Shown here in pieces: positions 1-8,081 of a stretch of DNA of 64,000 bases; within the stretch, counting starts at the first letter, position 1, and each line of letters opens with the position of its first letter. The stretch lies in the NCBI GenBank assembly GCA_036654375.1, contig JAVVSD010000002.1, forward strand, positions 86,027 to 150,026, in the 5' to 3' direction. Below the pieces are notes generated by a model. The model made no database searches and was not told the DNA's origin. It saw only the letters and a program-made list of their open reading frames with translations. Origin of the DNA: RZYX01 sp036654375 (GTDB taxonomy: Bacteria > Bacillota > Clostridia > Oscillospirales > Acutalibacteraceae). A program made the translations under genes and the position numbers.

Positions 1-1379
1 ATAAATTTAGGATTAAGCTTACAATCAACATCGAGTTTTGGATATGGCATTTCAAAATTCTTTGCATATGTATTTATAGATTCTCTAAATTCAGCTATAT
101 TTTTCGTTTTAATTGTAAATCCTGCAGCAAGACTATGACCGCCAAGTATTTCAAGCTTATCTTTGACAGCATTTAGTGCGTCAAACAGTGAAAATCCGTC
201 AATACTTCTGCCCGAGCCTTTTGAAATCTCACCACTGCTTGATATTACAATGCAGGGTCTTGAATACTTTTCAACTAATCTGGCAGCGACAATTCCTATA
301 ACACCTTCATGCCAGCCTTCTCCGTCAACGACAAGAACTCTGTCAAAACATCTTTTTGGACAATCTTTTAACTGTTGCTCAACAATTTTTAAAATGTCGG
401 CTTCTGCTTCATGCCTTTTGTCATTTAGCTCGTTAATCTCAGATGCAATTTCAGCAGCACTTTCTGCTTCCTCACAAATAAGGAGGCTTAACGCCCTATT
501 CGCATTGCCCATACGACCTGCTGCATTAATCCTTGGGGCAATTCCAAAAGAAATATTTGCTGATGATATTGGCTTTTCACCAAGCCCAAGAAGTGGTGCA
601 ATCGCCTCTATTCCCAATCGCTCTCTTTGATTTATTAGCCGCAAACCCTTTTTAACCAGTTTTCGATTTTCACCTTTTAATGGTACAACATCTGCAATTG
701 TCCCAATTGCTACAAGATCTGCAAAGTGAGGCAAAAGTGTACTTGGATTTTCTCCTTCTATTGCACTAACAAGCATATATGCAACTCCGACACCGGAATA
801 ATCTTTAAATTTACTTGTGCAGTCTTCTCTGTGCGGGTCAACTACTGCAACAGCATTTGGAAGCTTTTTGCCAGAAAGATGATGGTCAGTGACAACAACA
901 TCAATTCCAAATTTGCGTGCATACTCGACCTCATCATTTGCACTGATGCCGTTATCAACAGTAATAATTAGTTTTGCACCACATTGATGCAATTTTTCAA
1001 CAGTTTTTTTGTTAAGCCCATAACCTTCTGATATTCTTTCAGGTATGTAATAAAAAACATCTGCTCCCTGTGCTTCAAGGTAAGAATATAAAACAGCTGT
1101 TGCCGTTACGCCATCAGCATCATAATCACCAAAAACCGCTATTCGTTCAAATTCGAATATAGCCTTATTTATTCTATCGACAGCCTTTTGCATATCGGTT
1201 ATTTCAAATGGATTTAATAATTCAGAATTATTATCTAAAAATGCTGTTATTTGCTCATCGCTTATCATATTACGAGAAACAAGCAATAATGCAGTAAAAG
1301 CATCAATATTAAATTTTTCGGCAATCTGTGCCGCTTTTTCCTTATCAATATGGGAAATATTCCATTTTCTACGGCTCAA
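1..1379 (-). CDS. recJ: single-stranded-DNA-specific exonuclease RecJ (partial, C-terminus outside window)
   Basis: RecJ degrades single-stranded DNA 5' to 3' in recombination and repair. Translating the minus strand gives the DHH phosphoesterase hallmarks: FGDYDADG (motif I), TVDNG, and VVTDHH (the DHH box), followed by a DHHA1-type region with GGHSLAAGF near the window edge. The reading frame is open to base 1, so the C-terminal OB/accessory part lies outside. An ATG at 1388 directly abuts the AAAGGA ribosome site. The TTG at 1379, three codons later, has 9 bases of spacing and is the more likely start. A good SigA promoter lies just upstream (1407-1435). Confidence 0.95.
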   Translation of the reverse strand, partial: MSRRKWNISHIDKEKAAQIAEKFNIDAFTALLLVSRNMISDEQITAFLDNNSELLNPFEITDMQKAVDRINKAIFEFERIAVFGDYDADGVTATAVLYSYLEAQGADVFYYIPERISEGYGLNKKTVEKLHQCGAKLIITVDNGISANDEVEYARKFGIDVVVTDHHLSGKKLPNAVAVVDPHREDCTSKFKDYSGVGVAYMLVSAIEGENPSTLLPHFADLVAIGTIADVVPLKGENRKLVKKGLRLINQRERLGIEAIAPLLGLGEKPISSANISFGIAPRINAAGRMGNANRALSLLICEEAESAAEIASEINELNDKRHEAEADILKIVEQQLKDCPKRCFDRVLVVDGEGWHEGVIGIVAARLVEKYSRPCIVISSSGEISKGSGRSIDGFSLFDALNAVKDKLEILGGHSLAAGFTIKTKNIAEFRESINTYAKNFEMPYPKLDVDCKLNPKF

Positions 1380-1406
1380 AAATACCATTCCTTTCAAAAC
1401 TATATT

Positions 1407-1435
1407 ATTCTATCATTTTTAAGCTGATTATTCAA
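1407..1435 (-). promoter_or_regulatory. SigA-type promoter for recJ
   Basis: On the minus strand TTGAAT (1430-1435) and TAGAAT (1407-1412) are separated by 17 bases and lie about 30 bases before the recJ start. Called from sequence match only. Confidence 0.6.
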
Positions 1436-1474
1436 TATAATATCCCAATAATATGCTAAATAAATACAATTGCT

Positions 1475-1498
1475 ACAATAAATTGCTTAATTTATTGT
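1475..1498. repeat. 10-bp perfect inverted repeat between divergent genes
   Basis: ACAATAAATT and AATTTATTGT flank a GCTT loop. The element lies between recJ (leftward) and the CmpB-like gene (rightward), and a T-rich stretch follows on the plus strand. It could be an operator for a divergent promoter or a weak AT-rich terminator; I cannot decide which. Confidence 0.4.
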
Positions 1499-1544
1499 AA
1501 TATTTTTTGCTCTTTTGCTAATCATAATTTTGGAGTGATTTATT

Positions 1545-1967
1545 ATGGCAAAAAGAGTATATGAATATATTTTTATTTTTTGTTTTGGAGCGCTTGGCTA
1601 TAGCCTTATAGAATTATTGTTCAGGGGTTACACTCATTGGACAATGACGCTTACCGGTGGTCTTGTTTTTTTATTGTTGTATTTTCTAAACACAAGGATA
1701 ATAAACGGAACGATTTTTAAACGATGTGTAATTGGGAGTATTGCGATTACTGGGGTTGAATTTGTTGTTGGATATTATGTTAATATTATATTTAAAATGA
1801 ATGTTTGGGACTATTCAGAAAGAGCATTTCACATTATGGGACAAATTTGTCCGCTTTTTACTTTTTTATGGTTTTTACTTTGCATACCAATTATTCCTTT
1901 TTGTTTGTGGTTAAAAAAGAGTTACTTTAATTTTGATGGCAAGACAGATAATCTTACGCTAAAATAA
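1545..1967 (+). CDS. small multipass membrane protein, ABC-transporter CmpB-like family
   Basis: A 140-residue integral membrane protein with about four hydrophobic segments (roughly residues 7-25, 35-50, 60-80, 95-120). The N-terminal pattern FGALGYSLIELLFRGYTHWTM and the later WDYSERAFHIMGQICP are what I recognise from the putative ABC-transporter type IV permease family (CmpB, PF06541) common in Clostridia; its function is not established. A ribosome site (TTGGAG) precedes the ATG. It is a single-gene unit ended by a strong terminator shared with the convergent neighbour. Confidence 0.75.
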   Translation: MAKRVYEYIFIFCFGALGYSLIELLFRGYTHWTMTLTGGLVFLLLYFLNTRIINGTIFKRCVIGSIAITGVEFVVGYYVNIIFKMNVWDYSERAFHIMGQICPLFTFLWFLLCIPIIPFCLWLKKSYFNFDGKTDNLTLK

Positions 1968-2006
1968 AACAAGTGGGGCAGCTTACCGCCCCACTTGTTT
2001 TATTTT
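1961..2006. terminator. bidirectional intrinsic terminator
   Basis: A perfect 19-bp stem (1961-1979 with 1988-2006) around an 8-base loop, GC-rich in the middle (AAGTGGGGC) and with A/T tails on both sides. It lies between two convergent genes, so it can serve both strands. Confidence 0.9.
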
Positions 2007-2019
2007 GTAAGTAATATTA

Positions 2020-2859
2020 TTATGCAAGTTTATCGTATTCTGGATAAGAATGTTTGTTTCTAAAGGTTTTTTCACCTTTGCCTGAACGCATCTGCCAGAT
2101 ATAATACGGCAGGTATAGAGCAGCCAAAACAAAGTTAATAATGCCCCACCATTTTACAACATCAGCATTAAACCAAGCTGAAGAATCCATGAATGGGAAA
2201 ACATCAAAAATCCCAAGCTGAAGTACAAAGAGAGCCAGCGTATAAACGCGTCCCATGATATATAGGTCTGGGCGTTTTCCAAATGAATAGAACTCTGCGG
2301 CAATCAAAATCGCTAAGCCGCCAGCAAATTCATCAGGTATGGAACCAAGCAAGAAGCAAGCATTCCATGTCGTGTAAAGGATACACCACATCCAGTTGAA
2401 ATCAACAATTAGCTCGCCCTTTTCCATCTTGTTAAAACGCCAAAACTTATTCGCAAATGGAATTGTGACGCACAAAACAAATCCAGTAATTGTGTTAAAG
2501 TAGTTTCCAAGCTGAAGATCACGGATTGAAGCCTCCATAATATTCAAGAACAGAATACCAAACAGGAACCAAAGAGCCCATTTCTTTTGGAAGAAAGCCC
2601 AAAACTTGCCCTTATAATCCCCCATTTCTGCAAGACGCATAAAGCCAAGTAGTGCAGTTGGAATCAAAACACTTAAAATTTTTGCCCATTCAAACCAGCT
2701 ATCCCTATGTTCACCCCACAAAGGGAATGTGAAAAGAGATAAAATTATAAACACAAATGCAACTTTTCTGTATCTGCGAAATAACTCTGTGAGTCCAAAA
2801 ACAACCAGCGTGTAAACAACGATGGAAAGTATTAGAACTCCTGTTGATGGTAATGTCAT
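2020..2859 (-). CDS. uncharacterised multipass membrane protein (probably DUF5692 family)
   Basis: 279 residues with about eight predicted membrane segments, tryptophan-rich (e.g. FNWMWCILYTTWNACFLLG near residues 153-171). I believe it belongs to DUF5692, but no function is known to me. The start is set by GAGGAG upstream of the ATG. A TetR-family gene lies upstream in the same direction, about 200 bases away, and a near-perfect dyad (2886-2906) sits in the intervening leader, so regulated expression is plausible. A transport or detoxification role would be a guess. Confidence 0.65.
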   Translation of the reverse strand: MTLPSTGVLILSIVVYTLVVFGLTELFRRYRKVAFVFIILSLFTFPLWGEHRDSWFEWAKILSVLIPTALLGFMRLAEMGDYKGKFWAFFQKKWALWFLFGILFLNIMEASIRDLQLGNYFNTITGFVLCVTIPFANKFWRFNKMEKGELIVDFNWMWCILYTTWNACFLLGSIPDEFAGGLAILIAAEFYSFGKRPDLYIMGRVYTLALFVLQLGIFDVFPFMDSSAWFNADVVKWWGIINFVLAALYLPYYIWQMRSGKGEKTFRNKHSYPEYDKLA

Positions 2860-2885
2860 TCATATCACTCCTCAATTAAAATTAT

Positions 2886-2906
2886 AATCGGCAAAAATTG
2901 TCGATT
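2886..2906. promoter_or_regulatory. 21-base dyad in the leader of the membrane-protein gene
   Basis: AATCGGCAA (2886-2894) and TTGTCGATT (2898-2906) form an inverted repeat with one mismatch around AAA. It is about 27 bases upstream of the start codon, a position that suits a repressor operator. No T-run follows, which argues against a terminator. Confidence 0.4.
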
Positions 2907-3057
2907 AAATTAATATATATAAATAATATATATTCAAAAATTTTGAAAAAGTTGTATGTCTAAGATGCAATCACTTGGAACTGTCTAATATGTCTTATCA
3001 TAGTTTTATATCATATATAATTTTCAAGCATACTCTCCAAGCAAAATTGCAAGCAAA

Positions 3058-3645
3058 CTAACTTTTACATATTCCCTTTTCATATGAACTCCATATTTTT
3101 GAAAGATATTCATCTGCATTGTCTTCTGTTTTATACAAAAGTAATTCGGCTTCTAAAGCTCCCTGAATCATGGCAAGAAATAGTAAAGCATTTGCTTCAA
3201 TCTCATCTTCGTTAGTTTCATTTTGCATATTATTTGAGCCAAACACAATCTTCATATTCTCTAAATGATGGTTTTCCAAGTCAAAAACAAGCTTAAAACT
3301 TTTTTCTCTTAAATCAGAGTTGTTAATTAGCAGAACATTTTTCCAAAATCTTAGCCTATTGTTTATCTTAAAATACTCAACAACAGTAAAAAAAATATTT
3401 TTAAGTTGTTCGTTGGTTGCTTTGTCACTGTTGTCTTTATAAACCTTATTTAAAAACTTATAATAACTTGCAACTTCCTGTTCAATAGCTTGGTATATAA
3501 TTTCATCTTTGCCACTGAAATGGCTATACAAAGAAGGCGTTTTTATGCAAACATCCTTGGCAATTTCAGACATTGATAAACTGTATCCATGACTTGCAAA
3601 ATGTTTAAATGTAGATGCTATAATTTCTTCTTTTTTATCAATCAT
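3058..3645 (-). CDS. TetR/AcrR family transcriptional regulator
   Basis: 195 residues. The N-terminal helix-turn-helix is typical of TetR: IIASTFKHFASHGYS at 8-22, then MSEIAKDVCIKTPSLYSHF at 25-43 and KDEIIYQAI. The C-terminal ligand-binding half is divergent, so the inducer is unknown. The start is fixed by AGAGGA six bases before the ATG. It is probably autoregulated, because a palindrome sits between its -10 box and start. The nearest downstream gene on the same strand is the multipass membrane protein, a common TetR target arrangement. Confidence 0.9.
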   Translation of the reverse strand: MIDKKEEIIASTFKHFASHGYSLSMSEIAKDVCIKTPSLYSHFSGKDEIIYQAIEQEVASYYKFLNKVYKDNSDKATNEQLKNIFFTVVEYFKINNRLRFWKNVLLINNSDLREKSFKLVFDLENHHLENMKIVFGSNNMQNETNEDEIEANALLFLAMIQGALEAELLLYKTEDNADEYLSKIWSSYEKGICKS

Positions 3646-3671
3646 AAAAAATCCTCTTTAATTTTTGACTA

Positions 3672-3683
3672 ACTAACATTAGT
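3672..3683. promoter_or_regulatory. TetR-type operator
   Basis: ACTAA-CA-TTAGT is a perfect palindrome, partly extended on both sides. It lies just downstream of the -10 box of the regulator's own promoter. The TTAGTTAGT-like sequence resembles operators of several TetR proteins. Confidence 0.6.
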
Positions 3684-3692
3684 AAGCTATAA

Positions 3693-3722
3693 ATAATATA
3701 ACATATTTACATATTTTGTCAA
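3693..3722 (-). promoter_or_regulatory. SigA promoter of the tetR-like gene
   Basis: Minus strand TTGACA (3717-3722), 18-base spacer, TATTAT (3693-3698). The expected transcription start falls inside or next to the operator at 3672-3683. Confidence 0.75.
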
Positions 3723-3965
3723 CTAAATTATCGTTTATATTTATCGTTTAATCTAACCTTGATTTTAGGCAAAAATATCAGTTGCTAATGTGTTATCGTT
3801 TGTAATATAATTCTATTTCCTTTTATTATAAATTTCACTAAGCTCTAATTTATTAGTTAATAAGCCAAATTTCTCTCTTTTAACCAAATTTTATGTCGTT
3901 TTTTATTAACTTTTTTACTCTTTAGAAATAAAAAGTAAACAAATTACATTATTTCTTGAGATTGG
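3723..3965. other. intergenic stretch, no gene seen
   Basis: AT-rich DNA between the divergent tetR-like gene and the dlt-like operon. The only structure I see is an imperfect inverted repeat TTTACTCTTT (3914-3923) / AAAAAGTAAA (3930-3939). No coding potential is evident. Confidence 0.5.
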
Positions 3966-3995
3966 TTGAAATTTAGCTAACAAATTATTTATAAT
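3966..3995 (+). promoter_or_regulatory. SigA promoter of the dlt-like operon
   Basis: TTGAAA (3966-3971), 18-base spacer, TATAAT (3990-3995), about 85 bases before the first start codon. Confidence 0.7.
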
Positions 3996-4081
3996 GTAGA
4001 TAAATTCTTAATTAATTCTTAATACTTTTTTTACCACATTTTAATTTTAGCTATGTAAAGTCTATACAAGAAGGTGAGTTT

Positions 4082-4765
4082 GTGAAAAAAATAGTTTTGA
4101 CAAACAGTTTTTCTTTAATTGACGAATCCTTGGCAAAAGAGTATTATCATTTATCAAACGAACGAATTGCTCGTTCGGAATTATTTTCTGATGCTTGTCA
4201 GAAAAATCGTTTTATTTCAGCTGAGATATTTACATCAAAACTTGTTTCGCAAACATATGATTTACCCTATTCAACTTTTGGTGGCATTGCAGGTGAAAAA
4301 CCTTATCTGTTAGATTACCCTGATATATCAGTCAGCCGTTCATATGCAGGTAACTTTCTTGCAGTTGCATTAGAAAATGGAGCGTCAATTGGAATTGACT
4401 GCGAGGAAATAAAAAAGTTTGATAGTGAAGTTATAAAATACTTTTTCACCGATAAGGAGTGTCAATATATCAAATCAACTCCAAATCCTGAGCTTTCATA
4501 TGCGTTAATTTGGACAAGAAAAGAAAGCTATATTAAAAGTATTGGTCGAGGACTTGATTATCCAATAAACACGCTTGATGTAACCCCAGCGGAGCATCTA
4601 ACAATGAACACAATGCACAGTGGGACAACTCCCCTATTCCCATCAAACACTATAATAAACAATTGCTTTGTTAATAACTATATAGTAGAAAACATTCTCG
4701 TATCTGTATGTAGCGACAATAATGATACATTTCCCGCAATTGAAATTATATTAGGAGGTCTTTAA
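4082..4765 (+). CDS. Sfp-type 4'-phosphopantetheinyl transferase
   Basis: This enzyme moves 4'-phosphopantetheine from CoA to the serine of a carrier protein. The 227-residue sequence shows the superfamily signature: VSRSYAGNFLAVALENG, then IGIDCEEIKKF (Mg-binding D-x-E), FFTDKE and WTRKESYIKS. The start is GTG with AAGGTGAG upstream. It opens the operon and is separated from the adenylation gene by no gap (stop, then ATG), with that gene's SD inside its 3' end. It most likely activates the carrier protein encoded at 6292. Canonical dlt operons lack a dedicated Sfp-type enzyme and rely on AcpS, so this gene marks the cluster as unusual. Confidence 0.88.
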   Translation: MKKIVLTNSFSLIDESLAKEYYHLSNERIARSELFSDACQKNRFISAEIFTSKLVSQTYDLPYSTFGGIAGEKPYLLDYPDISVSRSYAGNFLAVALENGASIGIDCEEIKKFDSEVIKYFFTDKECQYIKSTPNPELSYALIWTRKESYIKSIGRGLDYPINTLDVTPAEHLTMNTMHSGTTPLFPSNTIINNCFVNNYIVENILVSVCSDNNDTFPAIEIILGGL

Positions 4766-6364
4766 ATGAAAAATAGTATTCTTGATTTTTTTGACATTAC
4801 AGTTAAAAATTATCCGAACAACATTGCCGTTGGTGATGTTGACGGTTCAATTGACTATAAAACCGTATATCATCAATCACAATCAATCGCTACAGCTATT
4901 GCAAAAAATAATTTTTTAAAAAAGCCTGTAGCCATACTTATGAGTCGTGGTAAAATGGCTGTTGCAGCAATGTTAGGAGTTTTATACAGTGGCAACTTTT
5001 ATATCGTTCTTGACAGTGAATCCCCGATTGACAGGCTTTCAAAAATCATCAATACGCTTTCTCCTGCTGCAATCATATATGAACAAGATTTGAAAGACAA
5101 AGCAAGCCATCTTGCTAAAGATATCATTAAAATTAATGTTGAAAAAGTTATAAAGAACGCAGTTGATGACAAGCTTTTAGCAAAAATTAGATCCCAAATA
5201 CTAATAACTGATCCAGCGTATTCAATTTTCACATCTGGTTCAACAGGAATTCCTAAGGGTGCTTTACTTACACATCAAAATGTAATAAGCTATATGGATT
5301 GGTTCATTAATGAATTTAAAATAACCGACAAAACGGTCTTTGGTTCCCAGACTCCGCTTTATTTCAGTATGTCTGTGTCTGATTTATTTGCTTCAATCTT
5401 TACTGGCGGAGAATATCAGATGATTCCAAAAGAGCATTTTACTTTTCCTGTAAATCTAATCAATTTTATGAATGACCGCAAGGTCAACACAATTTACTGG
5501 GTACCATCTGCTTTTGGCGTTGTTGCAAAAATGGATCTTTTCAAATATTGTAAGCCAGACTTTCTTGAAAAAGTATTCTTTGCAGGTGAAGTAATGCCAA
5601 TTAAGTATCTCAATTACTGGAAATTTCACTTTCCTGCTTTACTTTATGCAAATTTGTTCGGGCCAACCGAAACAACAGATATTTGCTCGTTTTATGTTGT
5701 TGATAGGGACGTTTCTGAAACAAACACATTGCCAATTGGAGTAGCCTGCCGTAATAGTCACCTCTTTGTTGTTGATGAACATGGCAAAGAGATAACAGAC
5801 TCCCGTCCAGGCGAGCTTTTTGTTGCTGGTCCAACTGTTGCAATTGGATATTACAACAACACAGAAAAAACAAAGGAAGTTTTTGTGCAAAATCCGCTTC
5901 AAAATGATTATCCTGAAATTGTATACAAAACTGGAGATATTGTCAGACGCAACAAAAATGGTGAGTTTGAATATATGGGTCGTAAGGATTTCCAAATCAA
6001 GCATATGGGTTATCGCATCGAACCGGGTGAAATTGAGAACGCTTTTGGCTCGGTAGCAGGTATTGGTACAACAGTTTGTTTTTATGATGTTTCAAATGAC
6101 AGCATAGTTTTAGCTTTTGAGGGAGATGAAAATCTTGAAGAAAGCTTGATATTAACTGCCCAAAATACATTGCCTGTATATATGCAACCAAACCAATACA
6201 GAGCATTTGATATATTCCCTAAAAACCAAAACGGTAAGATTGACCGTAAATTAATCGAAACAATTATTAGTGATAGACAAGGAGAAAAATCATGGATAAA
6301 ATTTACGAAATACTCTCAACAATCATTCCCGGCAAAGACTGCTCAACTGCAACCAATCTTGTAG
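4766..6364 (+). CDS. DltA-like amino acid adenylation enzyme
   Basis: A 532-residue stand-alone adenylation domain that activates a carboxylic acid, probably an amino acid, with ATP and loads it on a carrier protein. Core motifs: TSGSTGIPKG (156-165), GPTETT (299-304), YKTGD (387-391), GRKDFQIKHMGYRIE, and NGKIDRK (489-495) with the catalytic lysine at 491. Overall layout matches D-alanine:carrier ligase DltA. The residue that is Cys in the DltA motif FCGEV is Ala273 here (FFAGEV), so substrate choice may differ. After NGKIDRK the last roughly 25 residues run in another frame over the carrier gene, a 73-base overlap. Confidence 0.85.
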   Translation: MKNSILDFFDITVKNYPNNIAVGDVDGSIDYKTVYHQSQSIATAIAKNNFLKKPVAILMSRGKMAVAAMLGVLYSGNFYIVLDSESPIDRLSKIINTLSPAAIIYEQDLKDKASHLAKDIIKINVEKVIKNAVDDKLLAKIRSQILITDPAYSIFTSGSTGIPKGALLTHQNVISYMDWFINEFKITDKTVFGSQTPLYFSMSVSDLFASIFTGGEYQMIPKEHFTFPVNLINFMNDRKVNTIYWVPSAFGVVAKMDLFKYCKPDFLEKVFFAGEVMPIKYLNYWKFHFPALLYANLFGPTETTDICSFYVVDRDVSETNTLPIGVACRNSHLFVVDEHGKEITDSRPGELFVAGPTVAIGYYNNTEKTKEVFVQNPLQNDYPEIVYKTGDIVRRNKNGEFEYMGRKDFQIKHMGYRIEPGEIENAFGSVAGIGTTVCFYDVSNDSIVLAFEGDENLEESLILTAQNTLPVYMQPNQYRAFDIFPKNQNGKIDRKLIETIISDRQGEKSWIKFTKYSQQSFPAKTAQLQPIL

Positions 6365-6519
6365 ATGGCAAGATTCTAACCTCGATGAATATTGTGCGAC
6401 TTGTGGCAAAACTTAACGAAGAATTTGATGTTGAAATTACCCCACTCTACCTAACACCGCAGAACTTTAACTCTGTTGAAAACATCTATAATCTAATACT
6501 TGAACTTGATGGAGAATAA
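6292..6519 (+). CDS. acyl/peptidyl carrier protein (DltC-like)
   Basis: A 75-residue carrier protein. The helix-2 attachment region reads GKILTSMNIVRLVAKLNEEF, with Ser31 as the likely phosphopantetheine site. DltC and most carriers have Asp before this Ser; here it is Thr. The ATG follows AAGGAG, inside the 3' end of the adenylation gene. Partner proteins would be the Sfp-like enzyme (priming), the adenylation enzyme (loading) and the MBOAT protein (unloading). Length is normal for DltC. Confidence 0.85.
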   Translation: MDKIYEILSTIIPGKDCSTATNLVDGKILTSMNIVRLVAKLNEEFDVEITPLYLTPQNFNSVENIYNLILELDGE

Positions 6520-6524
6520 TTAAT

Positions 6525-8081
6525 ATGTATTATCGTATCATACTGTTTCTGGCTGTATTTACAGCTATAACGGCATTTATTTATGCTGCCTTTCCAAGAA
6601 AAAAAAGACGGCTTGTTTTACTCGCATCAAGCTTGATTTTTTACAGTATTTTTAGTGGATTTGCTGCCGTTTTCCTATTGGCAACAATCTTAACAACCTA
6701 TATTGCAGCAATAATCATTGATAAAGTGCCAGAAAAATTTAGCACCGAAGGTCTTTCACGAGATGAAAGAAAAGCTGTAAGAGCAAAAATAAAGTCTAAA
6801 AAAAGAATCATTTTGATAATCTATTTAATTATTAATATTGGATTCCTTGCTGTACTTAAATACTATAACTTCTTTTCATCAACAGTATGCTCAGCTCTGG
6901 GGTACTTTGGTGTAACCGCTTCAGTTTCTGTTATAAATTTAATAATGCCACTCGGCATTTCATATTACACCTTGCAGGCAACAAGCTATGTGATTGATGT
7001 CTTAAGAGGCAAATATCCAGCCGATAAAAGCCTTATTAACATAGCCTTATTTATTGGATACTTTCCTCAACTAAATGAAGGACCATTTGGTAGATATGAT
7101 TTGCTTATGCACCAAATGACAAGTGGCGATGACATAAAAAAAGACAATATATTTGCCGGAATAGCACAGATACTTTGTGGTGCATTTAAAATTTTTATCA
7201 TTTCAAATCGTGCTGCAATTATTTCTACAAATGTTTTTTCAAACTATTCAGATTTCAGCGGATTTTCAATCGTTTTAGGTATACTTGCATTTACATTACA
7301 ACTCTATGCTGATTTTTCCGGGTACATTGATATTGCAACTGGAATTTCAAAGATATTTGGAATTGAACTTGCAAAGAATTTTGATATGCCGTTCTTGGCG
7401 GAAAATGTTAGTGATTTTTGGCGAAGATGGCACATTTCACTCGGTGCTTGGTTCCGAGATTATATATTTTACCCGCTTTCAACATCAAAGTTCCTTTCAA
7501 AAGCTGTAAAAAAGTTAAAGCCCGCTACTGCGGACTTTGTAACTATTACAGTGTCACTTTTCGCTGTTTGGTTTCTTACAGGTTTGTGGCATGGTGCAAG
7601 CTCAAAATATATTGCATATGGACTCTATTATTTTGTGCTGATGATAGCATTTAACCTTTTGTCACCACTTTCAGAAAAATTGATTGTGAAGCTAAAGACA
7701 AACAGTGATAATAAAATCATTAAAACTATTAGAATAATAAAAACTTTCATTCTTGTTCAAATAGGTATGCTGATTTTCCGTGCAGATGACCTTACAGTAT
7801 GCATGAAAATGTTCCGTTCAATATTCATATCAAATGAAGCAGCAGTTTCCCAAATTATCGCAATTGATAGTCCAGATTTAATTGTACTTCTTATTTCAAT
7901 ACTAATACTTGTTTTATCCGCCGTTTTGAAGTTTAACGGTATTGAGATTAAAGAAAGATTTAACAAGTTATCATCGTTTAAAAAATATTGGATATGTTTT
8001 TCCATTGCCTGTGTAACTATAATTTTTGGTGCATATGGTTTGGGATATCTTCCGCCAGATCCAATTTATGGAGGGTTTTGA
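6525..8081 (+). CDS. MBOAT family O-acyltransferase (DltB/AlgI-like)
   Basis: A 518-residue polytopic membrane protein. MBOAT hallmarks: PLGISYYTLQATSYVIDV near 143-160, a re-entrant region with SGYIDIATG and DFWRRWHISLGAWFRDYIFYP, and the catalytic histidine H356 in TGLWHGAS. The family takes an acyl group from a carrier protein or thioester and passes it across or onto a cell-envelope acceptor. It starts five bases after the carrier stop and overlaps the next gene by one base (TGATG), so carrier, MBOAT and SGNH proteins are translationally coupled. Confidence 0.9.
   Translation: MYYRIILFLAVFTAITAFIYAAFPRKKRRLVLLASSLIFYSIFSGFAAVFLLATILTTYIAAIIIDKVPEKFSTEGLSRDERKAVRAKIKSKKRIILIIYLIINIGFLAVLKYYNFFSSTVCSALGYFGVTASVSVINLIMPLGISYYTLQATSYVIDVLRGKYPADKSLINIALFIGYFPQLNEGPFGRYDLLMHQMTSGDDIKKDNIFAGIAQILCGAFKIFIISNRAAIISTNVFSNYSDFSGFSIVLGILAFTLQLYADFSGYIDIATGISKIFGIELAKNFDMPFLAENVSDFWRRWHISLGAWFRDYIFYPLSTSKFLSKAVKKLKPATADFVTITVSLFAVWFLTGLWHGASSKYIAYGLYYFVLMIAFNLLSPLSEKLIVKLKTNSDNKIIKTIRIIKTFILVQIGMLIFRADDLTVCMKMFRSIFISNEAAVSQIIAIDSPDLIVLLISILILVLSAVLKFNGIEIKERFNKLSSFKKYWICFSIACVTIIFGAYGLGYLPPDPIYGGF

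Noticed and set aside
163..971. Plus-strand frames at the left edge
   Set aside because: Antisense shadows of recJ, whose DHH motifs are evident on the minus strand.
7988..8080. Upstream ATG for the SGNH-like gene
   Set aside because: It lies 93 bases inside the MBOAT gene without a ribosome site; ATG at 8081 has GGAGG and a hydrophobic anchor right after.
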